DNA of 64,000 nucleotides from Arcobacter roscoffensis (GTDB lineage Bacteria; Campylobacterota; Campylobacteria; Campylobacterales; Arcobacteraceae): NCBI RefSeq assembly GCF_024267655.1, contig NZ_CP100595.1, positions 1,674,001 to 1,738,000 of the forward strand, read 5' to 3'. Shown piece by piece: positions 27,957 to 35,733 of this stretch (position 1 is its first letter; each line of letters starts with the position of its first letter). The notes under the pieces were generated by a model. It saw only the letters and a program-made list of their open reading frames with translations, ran no database searches and was not told where the DNA came from. The position numbers and the translations under genes were made by a program.

Positions 27957-29930
27957 ATGTTTAAAGATTTTAATTTAGAAAATTTAGAAAATTCAAAAGA
28001 TATATTACAAGAACTATTAGATGAAAGTAGAGTAAAAATAAATGAGCTTTTAAATATAAAAGAAAAAACATATGAAAATTTTGTTACACCATATCAAGAA
28101 GCAGGGGAGAGAATAAATGATTTTCTAACTCCTATTTTTCATATTGATTCTGTAAAGAACTCAGAAATAACAAGAAGAGTGTACGAAGAATGTCTTCCGA
28201 TTATCTCAAAATATGAAACTGAGATAAGTCAAAATGAAAAGATTTATACAGCTTTAAAAGATATACAGTCTAAAGAAAAAAGTATGTTAAATAGTATACA
28301 AAATAAAGTACTAGAAAATGAAATAAGAGACTTTAAACTTTCTGGTTGTCATTTAGATAATAACAAAAAGAAAAGATTAGAAGAGTTGAATTTAAAGCTT
28401 AGTGAACTATCACAAAGCTTCTCACACAATCTTTTAGATGCAACAAATTCATGGGAAATGATAATTGAGGATTTTGAAGATGTTAAAGAGATTCCTAAAT
28501 CAGATTTAGAATTAGCAAAGTTTGAAGAAGAAGGAAAAACTAAATATAAATTTACTTTACAAATTCCATCTTACTTAGCATATATTACATATGGTACTTC
28601 TAGAGAGAAAAGAGAAGAGATCTATAAAGCTTATTGTACAAGAGCTCCTCAGAATGGAAAAATCATAGAAGAAATCTTAAAACTAAAAGATGAAAAAGTT
28701 AAAATCTTAGGTTTTAATTGTTATGCCCAATACTCGCTATCAACTAAAATGGCTAAAACAGAAGATGAAGTTGTATCTTTCTTAGAAGAGTTAGGTCATA
28801 AAGGAAAAGCTAAAGCAACAGAAGAGTTAGAAGAGATTAAACAAATAGCTTTTGAAGATGGTTTAGAAAAAGAAGATTTTAGATCATCAGATATGGCTTA
28901 CTATTCTGAAAAGTTAAAGAAAGCTAAATACGATTTAGATGAAGAGTATTATAGACCATATTTTGAACAAGAATCTGTTTTAAATGGTTTCTTTGACTTC
29001 TTAAATAAAATCTTTGATATTAAATTTGAAAAAGTAGAGGCACCTGCTTGGGATGAAAAAGTTAGAGTTTATAATATTAGCTCAAATGGTAAATTAAGTT
29101 CTAGAATCTATTTAGATTTAGAAGCAAGAAAAGATAAAAGAGGTGGTGCTTGGATGAATAACTGGCATTCACACTATACTGATTCAAAAGGTATTACACA
29201 TCTTCCAACAGCTTATATAGTATGTAATTTCCCACAATCAACAGAAACAACACCTTCACTTCTTAGACATTCAGATGTTGTTACACTATTTCATGAGATG
29301 GGTCATGCCCTACATCACTTATTAAGTGAAGTAACTGAAGCTTATGTAAGTGGTATTTCTGGTGTTGCTTGGGATACAGTAGAGTTTCCATCTCAATTTT
29401 TAGAGTATTTCTCTTATGATAAAGATATATTAAAACTATTTGCAAAACACTATGAAACAAAAGAAGTTTTAGATGATGCAGCAATTGAAAGAATTATAAA
29501 AGCAAAAAATTTCCAATCTTCTTTATCTTTAGTTAGACAAATTGAGTTTGCACTGTTTGATTTTAAACTATATCAAAAGTTATACAAAACAGAAGAAGAA
29601 GTTCAAGAAGTATTAGATAATGTAAGAAAAGAATTTGCAGCAATAACACCTCCTTCATACAATAAATTCCAAAATGGTTTTTCTCATATTTTTGCTGGTG
29701 GATACGCTGCTGGGTATTATTCATACAAATGGGCTGAAGTTTTAAGTGCTGATGCATTTTATATGTTTATTGATTCAGGAAATGTATTCAATAAAGACTT
29801 AGCAGTTAAATATAAAGATACAATATTAAGTAAGGGTGGATCAAAAAATATGGATGAATTATTCTTTGATTTTGCACAAAGACAAGCAAGTGTTGATTCT
29901 TTATTAAAAATTGATGGAATTATTAGCTAA
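27957..29930 (+). CDS. prlC: M3 family oligopeptidase (oligopeptidase A-like)
   Basis: Cytosolic zinc metallopeptidase that degrades peptides, including cleaved signal peptides. The HEMGHALHH motif near residue 445 holds HExxH, with the third ligand Glu expected in the following ~25 residues (DTVEFPSQFLEYF). 657 aa fits the OpdA/PrlC group of M3A. No signal peptide. It starts 11 nt after prmC with AAAGGAG upstream. Confidence 0.93.
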   Translation: MFKDFNLENLENSKDILQELLDESRVKINELLNIKEKTYENFVTPYQEAGERINDFLTPIFHIDSVKNSEITRRVYEECLPIISKYETEISQNEKIYTALKDIQSKEKSMLNSIQNKVLENEIRDFKLSGCHLDNNKKKRLEELNLKLSELSQSFSHNLLDATNSWEMIIEDFEDVKEIPKSDLELAKFEEEGKTKYKFTLQIPSYLAYITYGTSREKREEIYKAYCTRAPQNGKIIEEILKLKDEKVKILGFNCYAQYSLSTKMAKTEDEVVSFLEELGHKGKAKATEELEEIKQIAFEDGLEKEDFRSSDMAYYSEKLKKAKYDLDEEYYRPYFEQESVLNGFFDFLNKIFDIKFEKVEAPAWDEKVRVYNISSNGKLSSRIYLDLEARKDKRGGAWMNNWHSHYTDSKGITHLPTAYIVCNFPQSTETTPSLLRHSDVVTLFHEMGHALHHLLSEVTEAYVSGISGVAWDTVEFPSQFLEYFSYDKDILKLFAKHYETKEVLDDAAIERIIKAKNFQSSLSLVRQIEFALFDFKLYQKLYKTEEEVQEVLDNVRKEFAAITPPSYNKFQNGFSHIFAGGYAAGYYSYKWAEVLSADAFYMFIDSGNVFNKDLAVKYKDTILSKGGSKNMDELFFDFAQRQASVDSLLKIDGIIS

Positions 29931-29933
29931 AAT

Positions 29934-29960
29934 TTGCAATAATACACTTTTAATTATAAT
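29934..29960 (+). promoter_or_regulatory. Possible promoter for the coiled-coil gene
   Basis: TTGCAA (29934-29939) and TATAAT (29955-29960) with a 15-nt spacer, about 20 nt before the ATG at 29982. The spacer is short, but the -10 box is perfect. Confidence 0.4.
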
Positions 29961-29981
29961 ACAAACAAGGATTTTATAACA

Positions 29982-30566
29982 ATGACAAATGCAGAGACAA
30001 TTTCAAAATTAAATAATGCTTTAAATACACTAATAAAAGCATATGAAGAACTTCAAAATGATAATGATGGTTTAAAAGACAGAATAACTGAATTAGAGGA
30101 TGAAGTTCTTGAATTAGAGTCTGCTAAAGAGGATTTAGAGCTACAAAAGATGGAGTTAGAAAGCAACCTAGAAGAGTTTAATGAAAATAAAGAGAAAGAT
30201 AACTCTAATATTTCATCAATGCTTGGAAAGATTGAGTCTTTATTAAATTCAGATAATGCTGCTGAAGATGAGAATAAGAACAGTTCAAATCAAAATGAGA
30301 AAAAAGATGAGAACAAAAATTCAAACCAACATAGCAATAACACCAATAATCACAACAACAACTTTAACAAACAAAATCAAAATAGCAATCACAACAATCA
30401 AAATGCTAAAAACCATGAGAAAAAAGAAGAGGGCGAAGATGATAGTGCATTAAACTCGTTTGATAATCTTGGTTTAAAAGTTGAAGAACGTAAAGAAAAT
30501 GACTCTAATGACAATAAAATTGATTTGAATAGAATGGCATCATTGTTAAATGGATTTAATAACTAG
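29982..30566 (+). CDS. Coiled-coil protein with Asn-rich disordered region, 194 aa
   Basis: Residues ~5-70 form a heptad coiled coil (KDRITELEDEVLELESAKED). Residues ~91-150 are low complexity, dominated by Asn, Gln, Lys and His, and a short tail (KIDLNRMASLLNGF) looks conserved-like and resembles an internal segment SSMLGKIESLLNS. No enzyme motif, signal or membrane segment. It lies between the oligopeptidase gene and a small unknown gene, upstream of xerH. I know no function; the architecture suggests a scaffold or oligomerising protein. Confidence 0.8.
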   Translation: MTNAETISKLNNALNTLIKAYEELQNDNDGLKDRITELEDEVLELESAKEDLELQKMELESNLEEFNENKEKDNSNISSMLGKIESLLNSDNAAEDENKNSSNQNEKKDENKNSNQHSNNTNNHNNNFNKQNQNSNHNNQNAKNHEKKEEGEDDSALNSFDNLGLKVEERKENDSNDNKIDLNRMASLLNGFNN

Positions 30567-30580
30567 ACTGAAAAGATAAT

Positions 30581-30859
30581 ATGACAATACTATTAAATAA
30601 AAATTCTTTGTATAATACTTTTGGAGTCGATGACTTCAACTGCCTTGAAGATGCTGTAAACAATATGGCACCTTCAATGGTAGAGTACTATTTATCGGAC
30701 TTAAGTCAATATAGTGAAGATGCTTATTTAAATAAATCTCAAATAGAAAAAAGTGTTTACTTAGGGGATTATAGCCTATACATAGATTACAGTGATAATG
30801 TATATTTAGAGTTAGACAATCAAAAAGAAAATCCTTGTGATACAGGAAGTTTTTGGTAA
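30581..30859 (+). CDS. Hypothetical protein, 92 aa
   Basis: An acidic, Tyr- and Asp-rich soluble protein ending ENPCDTGSFW, with no recognisable domain. It follows the coiled-coil gene by 14 nt and so is probably co-transcribed with it. The ribosome binding site is weak. The gap after it holds the candidate dif site, so this is the last gene before the recombination locus. Confidence 0.65.
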   Translation: MTILLNKNSLYNTFGVDDFNCLEDAVNNMAPSMVEYYLSDLSQYSEDAYLNKSQIEKSVYLGDYSLYIDYSDNVYLELDNQKENPCDTGSFW

Positions 30860-30902
30860 TAAACAATAGGCTTAGTAGTTTACTAACTACGGCAAATATA
30901 AT

Positions 30903-30929
30903 AGTTTGGAAATTATAGTTTCCAAAAGT
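30903..30929. other. dif: Candidate difH chromosome-dimer resolution site
   Basis: Two 8-bp arms in perfect inverted repeat, TTTGGAAA (30905-30912) and TTTCCAAA (30919-30926), flank a 6-nt centre TTATAG. This is the geometry of a tyrosine-recombinase core site, and it lies 25 nt upstream of xerH, where the difH site is reported in Campylobacterota as I recall. A second imperfect set of palindromes (GTAGTT-TACT-AACTAC at 30875-30890) lies just upstream. It could instead be an operator or hairpin of xerH. Confidence 0.65.
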
Positions 30930-30953
30930 AAAATATAAATTTAAAGGTATAGT

Positions 30954-32006
30954 GTGAAATATCCATTAGATTGTGAAGCAACATTTAGTGATACATATTT
31001 GTTTTGGTTATCAAGGTTTATTAGAAGCAAAATCACAAGCTTATCAAATAGACAAGTAAAAGACAAAGATAGACTAGCTCAAATTCTAAAGGAGCTTATA
31101 AAAGGTTTTAAATCTATTGAGGATTTAAAGATAACAATAAAAGAAGTAAGAAATATTGGTATCAATAGTATTCATGTATATTACATACCTTTGGAGAAAC
31201 TATATAAGTTCATGATTAGCTTTGGTGCTTCATCTATGAAAGAAATTGATGAAGAGTTATTAAGTGACTTTCTAGCAACTGAAACAAGTACACTATCTGA
31301 TGCAACAAAGAAAAACTACAGAATAGCTCTTGTTACTTTCTTTGGCTATATAGATAAACAAAATGAAGAAAATGATAATTATGTATATAGATATGGTATT
31401 GAGCTTAAAAATTGGGGTGGTTTATCAGGAAAAAGTGGTACTAAACTGCCCTCGTTTATGCAAAAAGAAGAAGTTCAAAGATTTATTGAAGGTATAAATG
31501 ATTACCCATTTAGTGCAAAGATTGCTGCTAGAAATAGACTTGTAATTAAAACTATCCTCTATACAGGAATAAGAGTTAGTGAAGCTATAAACATTGATTT
31601 AAAAGATTTCAATAAAGATGGGGATGCTTATATCATCCAAGTTAGAGGAAAAGGTAATAAACCAAGAGTTGTTATGATAAAAGAAAATATCATAAAAAAA
31701 GAGCTTGAGGAATGGTTTAGTGTAAAATGCTGTACAAACAATCTTTTATTTTGTAATCAAAAAGGAAAAGCTTTAAGTCAAGCATATATAAGTAGTATTG
31801 TTGAAAAAATACTTTTAAGTGTAGGTATTAGAAAAGAAAAAAATGGGGCTCATATGCTAAGACATACTTTTGCCACCCTACTTTACCAAAAAAACAAAGA
31901 CTTAATTCTTGTACAAGAATCACTTGGTCACGCAGATATTAATACATCTAGAATTTATACTCATTTTGATAAAGATAAGTTAGAGAAGACTACTGATATT
32001 TTTTAA
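30954..32006 (+). CDS. xerH: XerH-type tyrosine recombinase
   Basis: 350 aa. All catalytic residues of the family are visible: Arg207 (TGIRVSEA), Lys233 (RGKGNKPR), His300 and Arg303 (HMLRHTFA), His326 (LGHADI) and the nucleophile Tyr335. The N-terminal ~170 residues are the SAM-like DNA-binding domain. Campylobacterota use a single Xer protein at difH for chromosome dimer resolution under FtsK control, and ftsK lies at 49.8-52 kb. No other integrase or mobile gene is nearby, which argues against a prophage or integron integrase. The start is GTG with AAAGG at 6-nt spacing. Confidence 0.9.
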   Translation: MKYPLDCEATFSDTYLFWLSRFIRSKITSLSNRQVKDKDRLAQILKELIKGFKSIEDLKITIKEVRNIGINSIHVYYIPLEKLYKFMISFGASSMKEIDEELLSDFLATETSTLSDATKKNYRIALVTFFGYIDKQNEENDNYVYRYGIELKNWGGLSGKSGTKLPSFMQKEEVQRFIEGINDYPFSAKIAARNRLVIKTILYTGIRVSEAINIDLKDFNKDGDAYIIQVRGKGNKPRVVMIKENIIKKELEEWFSVKCCTNNLLFCNQKGKALSQAYISSIVEKILLSVGIRKEKNGAHMLRHTFATLLYQKNKDLILVQESLGHADINTSRIYTHFDKDKLEKTTDIF

Positions 32007-32013
32007 AGCTGCT

Positions 32014-32051
32014 ATTTAATAAGAGTCATGTATTTTTAACTCTTATTAAAT
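32014..32051. terminator. Convergent hairpin between xerH and GGDEF gene
   Basis: A perfect 13-bp stem (32014-32026 with 32039-32051, 12-nt loop) lies after xerH and covers the last codons and stop of the convergent GGDEF gene. It could terminate both transcripts. Confidence 0.6.
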
Positions 32052-33030
32052 CACTAAAATGTTTAACACTATTTCTTCCATTATTTTTTACATAATATAA
32101 AGCTTCATCTGCATCTTTTATCATATTATCTAAGAACTCTTGAGTATTTATTTGTTTTGAAGGTTTAAAAGTTGTTAAACCACAACTTATAGTTTGATTT
32201 TTAATTTTTCCAATTTCATGGTTTTGTATATAAAGTCTTATTCTTTCAATAGCTATAATAGCTTCTTCTTTTCCTGTTTGGGGCATAAGCACTATAAATT
32301 CTTCTCCACCATATCTAGCAAGGATATCACTTCCTCTACAAGTATCAAGAAATATATCTGAAACAGCTTTTAATAACTCATCACCTTGAGCATGACCATA
32401 TGTATCATTTATTTTCTTAAAAAAATCCAAATCAAGTAAAGCTAAGCTCAATGAAGTTTCATCTCTTTTTGCTAGTTCTATTACATATTTAGCATTTTTT
32501 GTAAAACCTCTTCTATTTAGAAGTTTAGTTAAGTAATCTTCATAAGCCTTTTTATAAAGTTTTTTATTAGCATCTTCTATATCTTTTTTCTCATCTAATT
32601 TTTTCCTAAGTTCCATAATAACTGTTAAATCATTATGTGCTCCTAACATTCTTATTGCTTTTCCATTCTCATCTCTAATAGCCATACCTCTACATCTAAT
32701 CCAAACTGTAGAACCATTTTTATGTTTATATCTTACTATTTGATCATATTCATGATTTGGATCTTCTAAATGTTTATTAAAATTTTCAGTAGCTATTTTT
32801 AAATCTTCCTCAAATATGATATCTTGCCACTGTGAAGATTTATGCTCCATAGAACTAGGGTCATAACCTAATACTTTCCAAAACTTTGGACTCATCCATT
32901 CATCTTCAGGGTTTTGTAAATCCCAATACCAAATTCCATCTAAACTTGATTCTTGAATAAATTCAAAAATAGAATTATCTTTTTTTATTAAATCATATAA
33001 TTCTTGCTTTAAATAGTTCTCTTCTTTCAA
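32026..33030 (-). CDS. PAS-GGDEF diguanylate cyclase
   Basis: 334 aa, cytosolic. The N-terminal PAS/PAC domain (about 25-140, with LDGIWYWDLQNP and WIRCRGMAIRDENGK) senses a signal; a short coiled linker leads to a GGDEF domain with the active-site motif YGGEEF near residue 254. RGSD just upstream fits the RxxD inhibitory site for c-di-GMP. It should make cyclic di-GMP. It lies alone next to the chemotaxis operon, 84 nt from cheB. Confidence 0.92.
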   Translation of the reverse strand: MKEENYLKQELYDLIKKDNSIFEFIQESSLDGIWYWDLQNPEDEWMSPKFWKVLGYDPSSMEHKSSQWQDIIFEEDLKIATENFNKHLEDPNHEYDQIVRYKHKNGSTVWIRCRGMAIRDENGKAIRMLGAHNDLTVIMELRKKLDEKKDIEDANKKLYKKAYEDYLTKLLNRRGFTKNAKYVIELAKRDETSLSLALLDLDFFKKINDTYGHAQGDELLKAVSDIFLDTCRGSDILARYGGEEFIVLMPQTGKEEAIIAIERIRLYIQNHEIGKIKNQTISCGLTTFKPSKQINTQEFLDNMIKDADEALYYVKNNGRNSVKHFSDLIRVKNT

Positions 33031-33114
33031 TAATAAATCCTATATAAATAACAGTCTATATAACAATAACAAATTAATGTTTTAAAAATAATTAAATAGT
33101 GAAGAAAAAGAAGA

Positions 33115-34188
33115 TTATCTTCTTCTTCCTTTTGAGTACTCAACAATATATTGAGCTATTTCATTTAAGTGGATTATGTCTTTTACTGCACCTGCTTGGA
33201 TTGCTTTCATAGGCATTCCAAAAACAACACAAGACTCTTTATTTTGAGCAACCGTATAAGCCCCATTGTCAAACATATCTTTCATAGCAATAGAGCCATC
33301 ATCTCCCATTCCTGTCATCATAACACCCATTGCAGATGAACCAACACTATTGTTTACAGACCTAAAAAGTACGTCAACACTTGGTTTATGTTGACTAACT
33401 TTTACTGTATCTAAAAGCTTTGTTTTATAATTTCCGCCAACTTTTTCTATTGTTAGGTGCATATTTCCAGGAGCTAAATAAGCATATCCTCTCTCAAGAA
33501 TTTCTCCATCTTTTGCTTCATGTACATTTACTTGTGAGTTGTCATTAAGTCTATGAGCAAAGGAGTTTGAAAAACCATAAGGAATGTGTTGTGTTATCAC
33601 TATAGGTGGTAAACCACTTGGTAAATCCCTAAATACTTTTAATAATGACTCAACTCCACCTGTAGATGATCCAATAGCAATTACCTTACTTCCTGGCATT
33701 AAAGCAGGTTTTGAAGGTATTACTTCATTAGGATGAACCTTATGATGTACTTCAATTTTTGATGTTTTAACCTGCTTTAGAGCTTTTGGTTTTTTTAATG
33801 TATATCTTTTTAGTAAGAAAGTAAGATTTAAAAGTGTATCTTTAATTCTTGAATGAAAAGAAACCATTGATTCACCAGCTTCAGGTTTTGGCACAAATCC
33901 AACAGCACCATCATCAAAAATGTCATTACCTCTAACCCCCTCACCTGAAACTACAACAGCAGGCATAGGGTGAAGTCTCATAAGATTTCTTAAAAAAGTA
34001 ACTCCATCCATTTTTGGCATATTAATATCAATAGTAACTAAATCTGGTTCATATTGTTTAATCTTTTCTCTTGCATCATAAGCATCTACTGCTGTTGCAA
34101 TAACTTCAAATTCATCAATTGAATCTATCATATCTTTTATAACTCTTCTCATAGAAGGAGAGTCATCAATAATCAAAACTGTATACAC
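33115..34188 (-). CDS. cheB: Protein-glutamate methylesterase CheB
   Basis: A receiver domain with phospho-acceptor Asp54 (TIDINMPKMDG) is joined by a basic linker to the methylesterase domain, whose catalytic triad is visible as Ser174/175 (GSSTGGVE), His201 (QHIPYGFS) and Asp296/297 (GMGDDG). It demethylates or deamidates chemoreceptors for adaptation. 357 aa is normal. It is the last gene of the cheY-cheA-cheR-cheD-cheB operon. Some Campylobacter CheB proteins lack the receiver; this one keeps it. Confidence 0.95.
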   Translation of the reverse strand: MYTVLIIDDSPSMRRVIKDMIDSIDEFEVIATAVDAYDAREKIKQYEPDLVTIDINMPKMDGVTFLRNLMRLHPMPAVVVSGEGVRGNDIFDDGAVGFVPKPEAGESMVSFHSRIKDTLLNLTFLLKRYTLKKPKALKQVKTSKIEVHHKVHPNEVIPSKPALMPGSKVIAIGSSTGGVESLLKVFRDLPSGLPPIVITQHIPYGFSNSFAHRLNDNSQVNVHEAKDGEILERGYAYLAPGNMHLTIEKVGGNYKTKLLDTVKVSQHKPSVDVLFRSVNNSVGSSAMGVMMTGMGDDGSIAMKDMFDNGAYTVAQNKESCVVFGMPMKAIQAGAVKDIIHLNEIAQYIVEYSKGRRR

Positions 34189-34201
34189 TTTTTTCTATCC
34201 T

Positions 34202-34876
34202 TTAGAAAAGATCAATTTCCATTTCTGGTTCAGCCTCTTTCTCAGAACCAAATAAATCAACACCACCAACGTATTCTTTGATAACTGGTGCTTTCGTAAT
34301 TTCTTTTTGTAATGATTGCTCTTCACTAGCAATTTTACTATCTGTCTCAGTTTTCTGAGTAACTTTTATAAATGTTTGAAATTCATCTGCTAAAAGAATT
34401 AATCTACCGTGTTCACCTCTTGTATGTTCACTAATAAGCTTAAACCCCTCAGACTTACAAAAGTCTTTTGCAAACTCTACATTTCTATGTCCTATAGATA
34501 AAGAAGACATATTTAGTTGCATAATATCAGCACCACCTGATATTTTTGCAACCATGTTGTTTTTTGAACAGCCAAGTTTATACATCTCATTTAGCATTGC
34601 TTCAACAGAATATAAACCATATTTCATATCATCATTTGTATTATTTGTAGTTGGTAATAAAAAATGATTCATTGCTTTAATTTTTTTTACTTTATCAAAA
34701 AACATAATTGCAACACAAGAACCAAGAAGTGTTTTAAAAGCAATATTCTCAATATCACTTCCAACTGCAAACTCACCACCTATTACAGTATGAGTTAATA
34801 AACCTTTTGTTTTTTGAGTAAATCTAACAGCAGAAGTTTTTTCTATACTACCATCTTTATGACCAATTACAATCAA
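34202..34876 (-). CDS. cheD: Chemoreceptor glutamine deamidase CheD
   Basis: Deamidates receptor Gln residues and can interact with CheC or phosphorylated CheY in other bacteria. The catalytic Cys54 (LLGSCVAIMF) and His71 (MNHFLLP) are present. At 224 aa it is longer than the ~160-aa family core, with a charged C-terminal tail after about residue 165. The start is TTG, overlapping the cheR stop by 4 nt. Confidence 0.92.
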   Translation of the reverse strand: MIVIGHKDGSIEKTSAVRFTQKTKGLLTHTVIGGEFAVGSDIENIAFKTLLGSCVAIMFFDKVKKIKAMNHFLLPTTNNTNDDMKYGLYSVEAMLNEMYKLGCSKNNMVAKISGGADIMQLNMSSLSIGHRNVEFAKDFCKSEGFKLISEHTRGEHGRLILLADEFQTFIKVTQKTETDSKIASEEQSLQKEITKAPVIKEYVGGVDLFGSEKEAEPEMEIDLF

Positions 34877-35721
34877 TTTATTTCCTTTTCTTTTACGAAA
34901 ATATTTTGTCCAACTCTACTTACATAATTAATTAAATCTTGAGGATTTTCTGAATGCCCTAAATATAAAGTTCCACCAATCTTTAAATGTCTAAAAAGTT
35001 TTTTTAGTATGTTATTTTGATCTTCTGCTGAAAAATAAATCAATACATTTCTACAAAAAATAACATCAAACTGATTGTTTTGATAAGGGTATGAATTATC
35101 ATTTAGATTCATTACTTTAAAAGTAATCATCTTTTTTAATTCATCTTTAACTTTTATTAAAACTTCTTCACCTGCAAGGTTTTTTTGAACTCTTCTTTTA
35201 AAATATTTTTGTGGTTTAATCCAATTTGGAAACTCTTTTGAAGATTTAGAAAATCTATATATTCCATTTGCAGCATATTGTAAAACATTTGTATCAATGT
35301 CTGTAGCAACAATTGAAGCATCAATATATTTTCCAAGTTCTTCTTTTGTTTCTAAAACAGTCATTGCCATAGAATAAGGTTCTTCACCAGTAGAAGATGC
35401 AGAACAATACATTTGTATCTTTCCACCCTCTTTTGCTAATTTAGGAAGAACTCTATCCTTTAAATCTAAGAAATGAAAATCTTCTCTGAAAAAATGCGTC
35501 TTATTTGTTGTAAAAGAGTTTATAAACTCTGTAACGTAACTTCCACTTTCAACTAAATCCAAAAGATCCATAATATCACCTTGATATTTTGAATCTCTTT
35601 TTAATTTATCAATTCTATTTGATATCATTATATCTTTATTGTCTGCTAGGGTAATCCCTGTCAGAGAATAAAGAAGTTTTTTTATTCTATTATGAGCATC
35701 TTGTGTAGTATACTTTTTCAT
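34873..35721 (-). CDS. cheR: Chemotaxis protein methyltransferase CheR
   Basis: Methylates chemoreceptor Glu residues with S-adenosylmethionine. A helical N-terminal domain (about 1-75) is followed by the Rossmann-like SAM domain with CSASSTGEEPYSMAM and DVIFCRNVLIYF, both typical. 282 aa is normal, and no C-terminal TPR or pentapeptide-tether domain follows. It lies 12 nt after cheA and overlaps cheD. Confidence 0.95.
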   Translation of the reverse strand: MKKYTTQDAHNRIKKLLYSLTGITLADNKDIMISNRIDKLKRDSKYQGDIMDLLDLVESGSYVTEFINSFTTNKTHFFREDFHFLDLKDRVLPKLAKEGGKIQMYCSASSTGEEPYSMAMTVLETKEELGKYIDASIVATDIDTNVLQYAANGIYRFSKSSKEFPNWIKPQKYFKRRVQKNLAGEEVLIKVKDELKKMITFKVMNLNDNSYPYQNNQFDVIFCRNVLIYFSAEDQNNILKKLFRHLKIGGTLYLGHSENPQDLINYVSRVGQNIFVKEKEIN

Positions 35722-35733
35722 TTAGACTATTTC

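Noticed and set aside
30300-30420. Possible repeat array or CRISPR-like pattern
   Set aside because: The repeats are short codon-level repeats (AAC/CAA) within a coding low-complexity tract; there are no regular spacers.
30256-30453. 65-codon overlapping frame in the Asn-rich gene
   Set aside because: It arises from the repetitive AAC/AAT/CAA tract read in another frame (Thr/Ile/Lys-rich product); the frame of the 194-aa protein has the ribosome binding site and coiled coil.
30875-30890. GTAGTT-TACT-AACTAC as the dif core instead of the TTTGGAAA repeat
   Set aside because: Arms are only 6 bp with a 4-nt centre, not the 8-bp arms and 6-nt centre of the site at 30905-30926.
30954-32006. xerH as an integrase of a mobile element
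   Set aside because: No att-like direct repeats, excisionase, relaxase or cargo genes nearby, and base composition does not differ from neighbours.
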